Origin: Pseudomonas corrugata
Lineage (GTDB): Bacteria; Pseudomonadota; Gammaproteobacteria; Pseudomonadales; Pseudomonadaceae
DNA length: 64,000 nucleotides
Direction of reading: 5' to 3'
NCBI RefSeq assembly: GCF_001269905.1
Contig: NZ_LHVK01000015.1
Span: 303,524-367,523 of the forward strand
In this document: piece after piece, positions 1 through 7,463 of the stretch
How positions within the stretch are numbered: the first letter of the stretch is position 1
Layout: every line of letters begins with the position of its first letter
Position numbers and translations under genes: made by a program
The notes under the pieces: generated by a model
The model's input: only the letters and a program-made list of their open reading frames with translations
What the model was told of the DNA's origin: nothing
Database searches by the model: none

Positions 1-44
1 ATTTGTGCTCAAATGCAAGGAGATCTGCAGGTTTCAAAGGCCTC

Positions 45-140
45 TTCGCGAGCAGGCTCGCTCCCACAGGAGTGCGTTGTGTGCCCGGGGCTCCCGACAC
101 AACCCGGCTCCATGTGGGAGTGAGCCTGCTCGCGATGGCG
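45..140. repeat. REPIN-like inverted repeat pair, family A
   Basis: Two inverted copies of a palindromic unit with core CGAGCAGGCTCGCTCCCACA face each other at 45-69 and 111-140. The spacer holds a second, smaller inverted repeat, GTTGTGT (76-82) with ACACAAC (97-103). The same unit recurs in pairs at seven other places in the window. It lies downstream of mtnA. I see no gene in positions 1-160. gyrA is the usual neighbour in Pseudomonas and would lie to the left, outside the window. Confidence 0.85.
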
Positions 141-160
141 ATGCACCTGACAAAATGGTC

Positions 161-1237
161 TCAATGCAGCCGCTTGCGACACATCAATTGCGCCATCTTC
201 GCGGTGTCCGGACGCTCGACGATGCCCTTCTCGGTGACGATGGCATCAATCAGGTCAGCCGGGGTGACGTCGAACACCGGGTTGAACGCATCAACCTCCG
301 CGCCGACCCGCTTGCCTCCAACTTCCAGCAGTTCGCGCCCGTCGCGTTCTTCGATCGGGATGTCTTCGCCACTGGCCAGGCTCATGTCGATCGTCGAACT
401 CGGCGCCACCACCATGAAACGCACGCCATGATGCATGGCGCAGACCGCCAGTTGATAGGTGCCTATCTTGTTCGCCACATCACCGTTGGCGGTGATGCGA
501 TCGGCGCCGACGATTACCCAGGTCACACCCTTGGTCTTCATGATGTGGGCGGCAGCGGAATCGGCGTTGAGGGTCACCGGGATGCCCTCGTTGGCCAGCT
601 CCCAGGCCGTGAGGCGCGAGCCCTGCAGCCACGGACGGGTTTCGTCGGCGTAGACCCGCTCGACCATCCCCTCGATGAATGCACCGCGGATCACCCCCAG
701 GGCCGTACCGAAGCCACCGGTGGCCAGGGCACCGGTATTGCAATGGGTGAGGATGGCCTGGGCATTGCCCTGATGCTTGCGGATCAGGTCGACGCCGAGT
801 TGGGCCATGGTCAGGTTGGCTTCACGATCACTTTCGTGAATGGCGATAGCCTCGGCCTCAAGGGCAGTCAGCGGCTCGGCATGCGTTTTCAAGCGCACCA
901 GCCGGTCACGCATCCGATCCAGGGCCCAGAACAGATTCACTGCCGTCGGCCGGGACTCGGCCAACAAAGCGAAATCAGCCTCCAGCGCCGCTTCCCAGTC
1001 CCCACCCTCGGCCATCCTCGCCCGTGCCGCCAACACCACGCCGTAAGCCGCACTGATGCCGATAGCCGGCGCGCCGCGCACCACCATCGCGCGTATGGCC
1101 TCGGCCACGCCGGCCGCACTGGTGTAGGCAATCCAGTTTTCCTCGAACGGCAAAACACGCTGATCCAGCAGGTAAAGGGCGCCATCCCGCCAATCGATGG
1201 CCTTCACCTTCTCCGCAGCCAACAGTTGATCGCGCAT
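161..1237 (-). CDS. mtnA: S-methyl-5-thioribose-1-phosphate isomerase
   Basis: 358 aa, full family length. It isomerises methylthioribose-1-phosphate to methylthioribulose-1-phosphate in methionine salvage (cytosolic). Visible family features are the RGAPAIGISAAYG block near the N terminus, the catalytic cysteine in THCNTGALATGG and the catalytic aspartate in GADRITANGD followed by KIGTY. An in-frame Met lies 8 codons upstream, but the start at 1237 has GGAGTGTAGG directly before ATG and fits homologues (MRDQLLAAEKV). It is divergent from the MTA deaminase gene. The pairing fits the known Pseudomonas route, in which MTA is deaminated before phosphorolysis, and MtnA then uses the resulting MTR-1-P. 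Confidence 0.96.
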   Translation of the reverse strand: MRDQLLAAEKVKAIDWRDGALYLLDQRVLPFEENWIAYTSAAGVAEAIRAMVVRGAPAIGISAAYGVVLAARARMAEGGDWEAALEADFALLAESRPTAVNLFWALDRMRDRLVRLKTHAEPLTALEAEAIAIHESDREANLTMAQLGVDLIRKHQGNAQAILTHCNTGALATGGFGTALGVIRGAFIEGMVERVYADETRPWLQGSRLTAWELANEGIPVTLNADSAAAHIMKTKGVTWVIVGADRITANGDVANKIGTYQLAVCAMHHGVRFMVVAPSSTIDMSLASGEDIPIEERDGRELLEVGGKRVGAEVDAFNPVFDVTPADLIDAIVTEKGIVERPDTAKMAQLMCRKRLH

Positions 1238-1269
1238 CCTACACTCCGCACTCTTGAACAAAGCCGCCG

Positions 1270-1275
1270 ATTATA
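1270..1275 (-). promoter_or_regulatory. Candidate -10 box of mtnA
   Basis: On the minus strand this reads TATAAT, a perfect -10 hexamer 33 bp before the mtnA start. No good -35 box is visible at 16-18 bp. On the plus strand, TATACT at 1302-1307 could serve the divergent deaminase gene. Both are weak single-box calls in an 105-bp divergent gap. Confidence 0.35.
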
Positions 1276-1342
1276 GCGATCCCTGCATGATGACGCTCGG
1301 GTATACTTCGCCATCCTTTATAACCCACGGAACCGATCCACG

Positions 1343-2674
1343 ATGCCCAAGCCTGCCGTTGCGCTCGACTTATTATTGCTGCCAACCTGGTTGGTGCCTG
1401 TCGAACCTGCCGGTGTAGTACTCAAGGATCATGGCCTCGGCATCCGCGACGGTTGCATCGTGTTCCTCGGCCCAAGGGCCGAAGCCCTGAGATGCGAGGC
1501 TGCCCAGGTCCGCGAGTTGCCGGGCATGCTGCTCAGCCCGGGCCTGATCAACACCCATGGACATGCGGCGATGACCCTGTTCCGCGGCCTGGCCGACGAC
1601 CTGCCCCTGATGACCTGGCTCGAACAGCACATCTGGCCGGCCGAGGGCAAATGGGTCGACGAGGACTTCGTGCGCGATGGCACTGACCTGGCGATCGCCG
1701 AGCAGATCAAGGGCGGCATCACCTGTTTCTCTGACATGTATTTCCACCCCAAGGTTGCCAGCGAACGCGTCCATAACAGCGGCATCCGTGCGCAAATCGC
1801 CATTCCGATCCTCGACTTCCCGATTCCAGGGGCCGCCAGTGCCGACGACGCCATTCGTCAGGGCATCGAATTGTTCGGCGACCTCAAGCACCATCCACGG
1901 ATCAAAGTCGCATTCGGTCCGCATGCGCCCTACACCGTGGGCGACGAGAACCTGGAGAAAATCCGCGTGATTGCAGAAGAGTTGGACGCGGCCATTCACA
2001 TGCATGTTCACGAAACCGCCTTCGAAGTTCAGCAGGCCGTGGATAACACCGCCGAGCGGCCGCTGGCTCGCCTGGGGCGACTCGGCCTGCTGGGGCCACG
2101 TTTTCAGGCCGTGCACATGACTCAGATCAGCGATGACGATCTGGCCTTGCTGGTAGAAAGCAATTGCAGTGTGATCCATTGCCCGGAATCGAACCTGAAG
2201 CTGGCCAGCGGTTTTTGCCCGGTGGAGCGGTTGTGGCAGGCCGGCGTCAATGTCGCGGTCGGCACCGACGGCGCGGCGAGCAACAACGACCTGGACCTGC
2301 TGGGGGAAACCCGCACTGCTGCCCTGTTGGCCAAGGCTGTCGCCGGCTCGGCCACGGCCCTGGATGCCCATCAGGCGTTGCGCATGGCCACGCTCAATGG
2401 CGCGCGGGCGCTGGGTATAGAGGGCACCGTCGGTTCCCTGGAAGTCGGCAAGGCCGCCGACCTCGTGGCCTTCGATCTGTCGGGACTGGCACAACAACCG
2501 ATATACGACCCGGTGTCGCAGTTGATCTACGCCACCAGCCGCGATTGCGTGAAACACCTGTGGGTGGCCGGCAAGCCGTTGCTTGAGGACGGCCAACTGA
2601 CCCGCCTGGACGAACCGCAACTGACCGCCACGGCCCAGGCCTGGGGTCGCCGCATCAGCGGTCACGACGAATAA
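1343..2674 (+). CDS. mtaD: 5-methylthioadenosine/S-adenosylhomocysteine deaminase (TRZ/ATZ family amidohydrolase)
   Basis: 443 aa cytosolic metal-dependent hydrolase of the amidohydrolase superfamily. Metal ligands are visible as NTHGHAAMTLFRG (HxH), FGPHAPYT, MHVHETAFE and GTDGAASNNDLD. Family members deaminate MTA and/or SAH. In P. aeruginosa the equivalent gene beside mtnA is an MTA deaminase, so this is the expected first step of MTA salvage here, feeding MtnA after a separate methylthioinosine phosphorylase acts. MTA would come from polyamine synthesis (speE at 33.1 kb) among other sources. The start is preceded by ACGGAACCGATCCACG. ubiG follows after 62 bp on the same strand. Exact substrate preference cannot be read from sequence. 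Confidence 0.88.
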   Translation: MPKPAVALDLLLLPTWLVPVEPAGVVLKDHGLGIRDGCIVFLGPRAEALRCEAAQVRELPGMLLSPGLINTHGHAAMTLFRGLADDLPLMTWLEQHIWPAEGKWVDEDFVRDGTDLAIAEQIKGGITCFSDMYFHPKVASERVHNSGIRAQIAIPILDFPIPGAASADDAIRQGIELFGDLKHHPRIKVAFGPHAPYTVGDENLEKIRVIAEELDAAIHMHVHETAFEVQQAVDNTAERPLARLGRLGLLGPRFQAVHMTQISDDDLALLVESNCSVIHCPESNLKLASGFCPVERLWQAGVNVAVGTDGAASNNDLDLLGETRTAALLAKAVAGSATALDAHQALRMATLNGARALGIEGTVGSLEVGKAADLVAFDLSGLAQQPIYDPVSQLIYATSRDCVKHLWVAGKPLLEDGQLTRLDEPQLTATAQAWGRRISGHDE

Positions 2675-2736
2675 CCATGCCTCTTGAGCCACGGCTCGGG
2701 GCAACTGACTTTTTCAAGTTTTTCGAGGATCTGCAC

Positions 2737-3435
2737 ATGAGCAACGTCGACCACGCCGAAATCGCCAAATTCGAAGCCCTGGCTCACCGCTGGTGGGACC
2801 GTGAAAGCGAATTCAAGCCGCTGCACGACATCAACCCGCTGCGGGTCAACTGGATCGACGAACGGGTCAACCTGGCCGGCAAAAAGGTACTCGACGTCGG
2901 CTGCGGCGGCGGCATTCTCAGCGAAGCCATGGCCCAGCGCGGCGCGACGGTGATGGGCATCGACATGGGCGAAGCGCCGCTGGCGGTGGCGCAATTGCAT
3001 CAGTTGGAATCCGGCGTCAGTGTGGAATACCGGCAGATCACCGCCGAAGCCCTGGCCGAGGAAATGCCCGCCCAGTTCGACGTGGTCACCTGCCTGGAAA
3101 TGCTCGAACATGTGCCGGACCCCTCCTCGGTCATCCGCGCCTGCTTCCGCATGGTCAAGCCCGGTGGACAGGTGTTCTTCTCCACCATCAACCGCAACCC
3201 GAAGGCGTATCTGTTCGCCATCATCGGCGCGGAATACATCATGAAACTGCTGCCACGGGGCACCCACGACTTCAAGAAGTTCATCCGCCCTTCCGAGCTG
3301 GGCGCCTGGAGCCGCGCGGCAGGCCTGACCGTCAAGGACATCATCGGCCTGACCTACAACCCGCTGACAAAGCACTACAAGCTCGCCGCCGACGTTGACG
3401 TCAACTACATGATCCAGACCCTGCGCGAGGAATAA
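2737..3435 (+). CDS. ubiG: Bifunctional 2-polyprenyl-6-hydroxyphenol / 3-demethylubiquinol 3-O-methyltransferase
   Basis: 232 aa SAM-dependent methyltransferase that carries out both O-methylations of ubiquinone synthesis. The SAM-binding motif I is VLDVGCGGGILSEAMA, about 50 residues in. The N terminus MSNVDHAEIAKFEALAHRWW is characteristic of UbiG. An in-frame ATG 60 bp upstream (2677) is open, but the start at 2737 has GAGGATCTGCAC before it and matches the family N terminus. It is followed after only 4 bp by mupP, so the two are very likely cotranscribed. Confidence 0.96.
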   Translation: MSNVDHAEIAKFEALAHRWWDRESEFKPLHDINPLRVNWIDERVNLAGKKVLDVGCGGGILSEAMAQRGATVMGIDMGEAPLAVAQLHQLESGVSVEYRQITAEALAEEMPAQFDVVTCLEMLEHVPDPSSVIRACFRMVKPGGQVFFSTINRNPKAYLFAIIGAEYIMKLLPRGTHDFKKFIRPSELGAWSRAAGLTVKDIIGLTYNPLTKHYKLAADVDVNYMIQTLREE

Positions 3436-3439
3436 GTCG

Positions 3440-4111
3440 ATGCGTCTCAAAGCGGTTCTCTTCGACATGGACGGCACGCTGCTCGATACCGCGCCGGACT
3501 TCATCGCCATCTGCCAGGCCATGCGCGCCGACCGTGGCCTGCCACCGATGAATACGCAGCACATTCGTGACGAAATTTCCGGTGGCGCCCGCGCGATGGT
3601 CGCGGTGACCTTTTCCATGGACCCGGAGTCACCGGGCTTCGAGGATCTGCGCCAGGAGTTCCTCGACCGCTACCTCAAGGGCTGCGCCGTCCACAGCCAT
3701 CTGTTCGACGGCATGGCCGAGGTACTGGCCGATATTGAAGCGGCCAACCTGATCTGGGGCGTGGTCACCAACAAACCGGTGCGCTTCGCCGAGCCAATCA
3801 TGCAGCAACTGGGCCTGGCCGAACGCTCGAAGGTACTGATCTGCCCCGATCACGTGAAAAACAGCAAGCCGGACCCAGAGCCGCTGACCCTGGCGTGCAA
3901 GATGCTCGACCTGGACCCGGCCAGCGTGTTGTTCGTCGGCGACGACCTGCGGGACATCGAGTCCGGGCGCAGCGCCGGCACCAAGACCTGCGCAGTGACC
4001 TACGGCTACATCCACCCGGACGACAACCCCAGGCACTGGGGCGCGGACGTGGTGATCGATCATCCGCTGGCGTTGCGCGAAGTGCTGGATAACGCGTTGT
4101 GCAGTTGCTGA
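3440..4111 (+). CDS. mupP: N-acetylmuramic acid 6-phosphate phosphatase (HAD family)
   Basis: 223 aa HAD-superfamily hydrolase. The nucleophile motif FDMDGTLLDT carries Asp9 and Asp11, followed by VTNKPV, the lysine motif KNSKPDPEPL and the acidic motif FVGDDLRDIESG. In Pseudomonas the phosphatase gene directly downstream of ubiG is MupP, which dephosphorylates MurNAc-6-P in the recycling route that feeds UDP-MurNAc and sets fosfomycin tolerance. The specific call depends on this synteny, since sequence alone would also allow phosphoglycolate phosphatase (Gph-like). It is 4 bp after ubiG. Confidence 0.9.
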   Translation: MRLKAVLFDMDGTLLDTAPDFIAICQAMRADRGLPPMNTQHIRDEISGGARAMVAVTFSMDPESPGFEDLRQEFLDRYLKGCAVHSHLFDGMAEVLADIEAANLIWGVVTNKPVRFAEPIMQQLGLAERSKVLICPDHVKNSKPDPEPLTLACKMLDLDPASVLFVGDDLRDIESGRSAGTKTCAVTYGYIHPDDNPRHWGADVVIDHPLALREVLDNALCSC

Positions 4112-4116
4112 ACTGA

Positions 4117-4152
4117 CTACTTCGTGTGGCAAGACAAGTAAGTAGATTTTTT
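4117..4152 (+). terminator. Weak candidate terminator after mupP
   Basis: CTACTT (4117-4122) and AAGTAG (4140-4145) form a 6-bp stem with a long 17-nt loop, followed by A and six T's. The stem is short and the loop large, so this may be chance. The T run ends at the start of a family B repeat. Confidence 0.25.
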
Positions 4153-4278
4153 GTGGCGAGTGGATTTATCCCCGCCGAGGTGCGAAGCGCCTCCAAGAGA
4201 TGTCAGTCACTGCGTTGTATCAAGCAATACGCAAGGGGTCGCTTCGCGACCCAGCGGGGATAAATCCCCTCGCCACAA
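4152..4278. repeat. REPIN-like inverted repeat pair, family B
   Basis: A left arm TGTGGCGAGTGGATTTATCC and a right arm GGATAAATCCCCTCGCCACA are near-perfect reverse complements enclosing about 85 bp. Inner arms GGTGCGAAGCGCC and GGTCGCTTCGCGACC are themselves hairpins. The repeat fills the gap between mupP and the YciK-like gene. Related copies are at 17.7, 30.0 and 33.0 kb. Confidence 0.85.
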
Positions 4279-4335
4279 TACAACCCGTCGCCACACCGTG
4301 CATCACCACGCATCGTTATGTTTCGTGAGGTTTTT

Positions 4336-5076
4336 ATGTTTGATTATTCCGCCCGCCCCGACCTGCTCGCCGGCCGGGTCATCCTGGTCACCGGTGCCGG
4401 TCGCGGCATCGGCGCGGCTGCCGCCAAGGCCTACGCCGCCCACGGTGCCACCGTGCTGCTGTTGGGCAAGACCGAAGCCAACCTGATCCAGGTCTACGAT
4501 GAAATCGAAGCGGCTGGCCATCCACAGCCGGCGGTGATTCCATTCAATCTCGAAACCGCCCTGCCCCATCAATACGACGAACTGGCGGCCATGATCGAAG
4601 CCGAGTTCGGTCATCTGGACGGCCTGCTGCACAACGCCTCGATCATCGGCCCGCGCACACCACTGGAACAGCTGTCCGGCGAGAATTTCATGCGGGTGAT
4701 GCACGTGAACGTCAACGCCATGTTCATGCTCACCAGCACCTTGCTACCTCTGCTCAAGTTGTCCACGGATGCGTCCGTGGTGTTCACCTCAAGCAGCGTT
4801 GGTCGCAAGGGTCGGGCGTATTGGGGCGCTTATGGGGTGTCCAAGTTTGCCACCGAAGGGCTGATGCAGACCCTGGCCGACGAAGTCGATACCGTCGCGC
4901 CGGTGCGTGCCAACAGCATCAACCCTGGCGCCACCCGCACGAGCATGCGCGCCCAGGCCTATCCGGGGGAAAATCCGCTCAATAATCCGACCCCGGAAGA
5001 GATCATGCCGGTCTATCTGTACTTGATGGGACCGGACAGCAAAGGCGTCAACGGCCAGGCCTTCAACGCGCAGTAA
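4336..5076 (+). CDS. YciK-family short-chain dehydrogenase/reductase
   Basis: 246 aa classical SDR. The NAD(P)-binding motif is VTGAGRGIGAAAA near residue 20, the NAG-like block is LLHNAS, and the catalytic pair Tyr-x3-Lys is in YGVSKFA. An in-frame ATG six codons upstream exists, but the start at 4336 has GTGAGG before it and gives the typical MFDYSARPDLLAGR N terminus. It follows ubiG-mupP as in other pseudomonads, separated by a repeat. The substrate of YciK-type SDRs is not known, so no pathway is assigned. Confidence 0.88.
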   Translation: MFDYSARPDLLAGRVILVTGAGRGIGAAAAKAYAAHGATVLLLGKTEANLIQVYDEIEAAGHPQPAVIPFNLETALPHQYDELAAMIEAEFGHLDGLLHNASIIGPRTPLEQLSGENFMRVMHVNVNAMFMLTSTLLPLLKLSTDASVVFTSSSVGRKGRAYWGAYGVSKFATEGLMQTLADEVDTVAPVRANSINPGATRTSMRAQAYPGENPLNNPTPEEIMPVYLYLMGPDSKGVNGQAFNAQ

Positions 5077-5090
5077 AAACTCGCCCCTAC

Positions 5091-5114
5091 GTTGCGGCGG
5101 TTTACCGTCGCAAC
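5091..5114. other. Hairpin after the YciK-like gene
   Basis: GTTGCGGCGG-TTTA-CCGTCGCAAC is a 10-bp stem with one mismatch and a 4-nt loop, starting 14 bp after the stop codon. No T run follows, so it may act as an mRNA 3'-end stabiliser or a rho-dependent terminator hairpin rather than an intrinsic terminator. Confidence 0.5.
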
Positions 5115-5235
5115 GCTCGAATTCTTCGGTAGCAAGCCAGACGAACCGCCAAAGCCATGTCGCGCAACGCCGGGGGGATATTCGTGTTTTTTTCACTTCA
5201 TTGATTTGTAATGGATTTTCCCGAAGTGAACAGAC

Positions 5236-5251
5236 TGGCACGACTTTCGCT
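5236..5251 (+). promoter_or_regulatory. Candidate sigma-54 (RpoN) promoter of the diguanylate cyclase gene
   Basis: TGGCACGACTTTCGCT matches the RpoN consensus TGGCACG-N4-TTGCW at all but one of the twelve defined positions (TCGCT instead of TTGCT). The invariant GG and GC are at the required spacing. It is upstream of the GGDEF gene with a leader of about 170 bp. No activator site was recognised. Confidence 0.55.
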
Positions 5252-5435
5252 CTAACCCTTCCAAACACGCCATGTCCGGCGGGGAACGGAGATAGATACG
5301 AGGCCTGCGTCAGCCAAGGAAAGCAGACTAAACTCAAATCAGCATCCTATGGGACTGACGGGACGGTACGACGCGCAGCCCAAAGCCCCCCTCACCCAGC
5401 CTGCCAGGACAGATTTGCTTAGGGGCTCACGCCAA

Positions 5436-6362
5436 ATGAAAACGCCCATCCAGACCAACGCGATTGATTTCGACAGCGCCAAACTGCAGCGCCTGGGCTT
5501 CGGTCAGCCGTCACCGCTCGTCGCGCGGTCCGTCAGTCTTTCGCAACTGCGCCAGCAATTGAGTCAGCAATTGCAGACCAGCCTGGAACCACAACGGATC
5601 CTGGGCTTGTTTTTCCGCGAGGTTCAACGACTGGTGCCCCTGGATGCACTGGCCTATCAACACAAGCCCAGCGATCTGCGACTGGAGTTCGGTCAACGCG
5701 GACATCATCTGCTCAGCTACAACCTCAGCCATGAAGACGAACAGTTGGGCGAATTGGTATTCCGTCGCAATCAGCGTTTTAGCGACGCGGAGCAGAGTGA
5801 TCTCGAGTCAGTGATGTCCACCCTGTTGTTTCCACTGCGCAACGCCCTGCTCTACCGCGCCGCAACCCAGAGCGCCCTGCGCGACCCGTTGACCGGAACC
5901 GGCAATCGCATCGCCATGGACCAGGTCATGGGGCGGGAAATCGACATGGCCAGGCGTCACATGCAACCGTTGTCGCTGCTGATGCTAGACATCGATCACT
6001 TCAAGCGCATCAACGATACCTATGGCCACGGCGCCGGCGATGAGGTGCTCAAGGCCGTTGCCGAGTCGATCAAGGATCAGTTGCGCAACGTGGACATGGT
6101 GTTCAGGTTCGGCGGAGAGGAGTTTCTGATCCTGCTTTCCAATACCGGTCGGGAAGCCGCTGCCACGATTGGCGAGCGATTGCGCTATGCCGCCCAACTG
6201 CAGGATTATTTCGCAGCCGGCGTCAGGATTGAGCTAACGGTCAGCCTCGGCTGCGCGACGCTGCTGCCGGGTGAGTCCATGGAAAGCCTGCTCCGCCGGG
6301 TCGACAGCGCGTTGTATGTGGCCAAGCGCGAGGGGCGGAATCGGTTGGCAATGGCGGGTTGA
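5436..6362 (+). CDS. Soluble GGDEF diguanylate cyclase
   Basis: 308 aa. The C-terminal GGDEF domain (about residues 145-308) makes c-di-GMP from two GTP. The active-site motif is intact GGEEF at 226-230, and an RxxD inhibitory site (RNVD) sits exactly five residues before it, so product inhibition is expected. The N-terminal 140 residues show no membrane segment and no domain that I recognise with certainty. They may be a GAF-like sensor. The start at 5436 (MKTPIQTN) has AGGGGCTCACGCC before it; an upstream in-frame ATG at 5349 has no clear ribosome site. Convergent with the TenA-like gene. Confidence 0.9.
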   Translation: MKTPIQTNAIDFDSAKLQRLGFGQPSPLVARSVSLSQLRQQLSQQLQTSLEPQRILGLFFREVQRLVPLDALAYQHKPSDLRLEFGQRGHHLLSYNLSHEDEQLGELVFRRNQRFSDAEQSDLESVMSTLLFPLRNALLYRAATQSALRDPLTGTGNRIAMDQVMGREIDMARRHMQPLSLLMLDIDHFKRINDTYGHGAGDEVLKAVAESIKDQLRNVDMVFRFGGEEFLILLSNTGREAAATIGERLRYAAQLQDYFAAGVRIELTVSLGCATLLPGESMESLLRRVDSALYVAKREGRNRLAMAG

Positions 6363-6387
6363 TTGAGAACACGCGAGCCAGACTGAG

Positions 6388-6474
6388 TGTGGGAGCCGCA
6401 CGCGAAGGCGGTGGCATGTTCAATATTTCTACTAGCTGGCCCACCGCTATCGCGAGCAGGCTCGCTCCCACAGG
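6388..6474. repeat. REPIN-like inverted repeat pair, family A
   Basis: TGTGGGAGCCGCACGCGAAGG (partly decayed arm) at 6388 faces the intact arm CGCGAGCAGGCTCGCTCCCA at 6451-6470. Inner flanks GGCGGTGG and CCACCGC are also complementary. It lies between the convergent cyclase and TenA-like genes. Confidence 0.8.
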
Positions 6475-6508
6475 GATACGAGGTGAGTCTGATTACATCA
6501 AACAATAA

Positions 6509-6598
6509 TGTGGAAGCGAACCTGTTCGCGACAGCGATCCGATAGCCAACCTCCCCGTTGGCTGACCGCACCTCTTTGCAGGCAGACCCGCTCCCACA
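6509..6598. repeat. Degenerate family A repeat pair
   Basis: GTGGAAGCGAACCTGTTCGCG at 6510-6530 and the right arm ending CCGCTCCCACA (6589-6598) are worn copies of the same unit. This directly follows a better preserved pair, so two REPINs lie back to back in a convergent gap. Confidence 0.6.
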
Positions 6599-6612
6599 TC
6601 GTCAGCTAGGCG

Positions 6613-7416
6613 TCAGCTCCCGGCCAGCGCCAGGCGCTCGCGTGGGGATGCCGACTTTTCGGCGACCTCCGACTGTTCCAGTTGCATGCAACGCTCCAGA
6701 AACAGATACATGTAATCGTAGCTTTTGCACACCGCCTGGCGCAGTTCGGTCTGCAATGCCTGGCTCGGATTCATGCCCCCCAGGGTGCAGATGATTTCCA
6801 GCGCTTCCCACGGGTGGGCGTCGTCGTACTGGGCGTGCATCTTCAGCCATTTCATGGCTCGCTTGCGATCTTCCTCGGCGAAGGCCGCCGCATAGATGCC
6901 GCTGGAACACACCAGGGCCGACCACTCCCCGGTCGCGCCTTCAATCGCATAGTTGGTCGCTGCGATGGCCACGATCAACGAGTCCGAAGAGCTGGTATGC
7001 CAGCACCAATGGCTCAACGCGTGGAGTTCGGGCGGTACCTGCTGTGCCTGCAGATCCTCCAGCGTCACACCGTGGGCGGCGCTCCAGTTCACCCAATAGT
7101 CGGCGTGATTGAGTTCGACACGGATGTTGCGCATCAGCCAACGACGGGCCATGTCCTCGCCGGGATGGCGGGCAAAGCGGGTCTTGGTGAGGTTCTGTGC
7201 CATGTATAAGGCGAACTGTTCAACAACCGGCCAACCACCGATGAGGTAGTGGCGCATGGTCTTGGCGCTGAGCTTGTTGTCGCGCATGCGTTGATACAGC
7301 TCGTGTTCGACAACCCGGCGCTTGCTCTCGCCGCAATCGGCAATGAGCTGCTGTGCCCATTTCGGATAGCTTTTGGCGTCCATGAGCGGGCCTGTTCGGT
7401 TGAATGTGTCGATCAC
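6613..7416 (-). CDS. TenA/PqqC-like (iron-containing redox enzyme fold) protein
   Basis: 267 aa, all-helical heme-oxygenase-like fold by similarity. Conserved blocks include KRRVVEHELYQRMRD, GGWPVVEQFALYMAQNL, RVELNHADYWVNW and NYAIEGATGEWS, which carry Glu/His/Asp residues placed as in the PqqC/TenA superfamily. Often annotated as a 'TenA family transcriptional regulator', but no DNA-binding domain is visible and true function is unknown. The start is a GTG: AGGAG lies 7 nt upstream (plus-strand CTCCT at 7424-7428), whereas the next ATG (12th codon, LMDAKS) has no such site. It follows rbdA by 47 bp and is probably cotranscribed. Confidence 0.8.
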   Translation of the reverse strand: MIDTFNRTGPLMDAKSYPKWAQQLIADCGESKRRVVEHELYQRMRDNKLSAKTMRHYLIGGWPVVEQFALYMAQNLTKTRFARHPGEDMARRWLMRNIRVELNHADYWVNWSAAHGVTLEDLQAQQVPPELHALSHWCWHTSSSDSLIVAIAATNYAIEGATGEWSALVCSSGIYAAAFAEEDRKRAMKWLKMHAQYDDAHPWEALEIICTLGGMNPSQALQTELRQAVCKSYDYMYLFLERCMQLEQSEVAEKSASPRERLALAGS

Positions 7417-7463
7417 TGTCGGGCTCCTTTTGATTGTGATTTTTTTCCGGATCAACAAGAGGC

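Larger units (their letters stand above)
5077..5435. other. 359-bp intergenic region between the SDR and the diguanylate cyclase
   Basis: No convincing gene on either strand. It holds a stable hairpin at 5091-5114 just after the SDR stop and a sigma-54-like promoter at 5236-5251. The remaining 180 bp would be an unusually long 5' untranslated leader for the cyclase mRNA. No other clear structure was seen. Confidence 0.6.

Noticed and set aside
1..160. Start of gyrA or another partial gene at the left edge
   Set aside because: The sequence is a REPIN and short flanks; no frame with codon-like composition reaches the edge.
5..1276. A 423-codon open frame on the plus strand opposite mtnA
   Set aside because: It is the antisense shadow of mtnA in G+C-rich DNA, with His/Gly/Arg-rich low-information composition and no family motifs.
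1373..2704. A 443-codon minus-strand frame opposite the MTA deaminase
   Set aside because: Same length range as the real gene and mirror composition; the plus strand has all metal-binding motifs.
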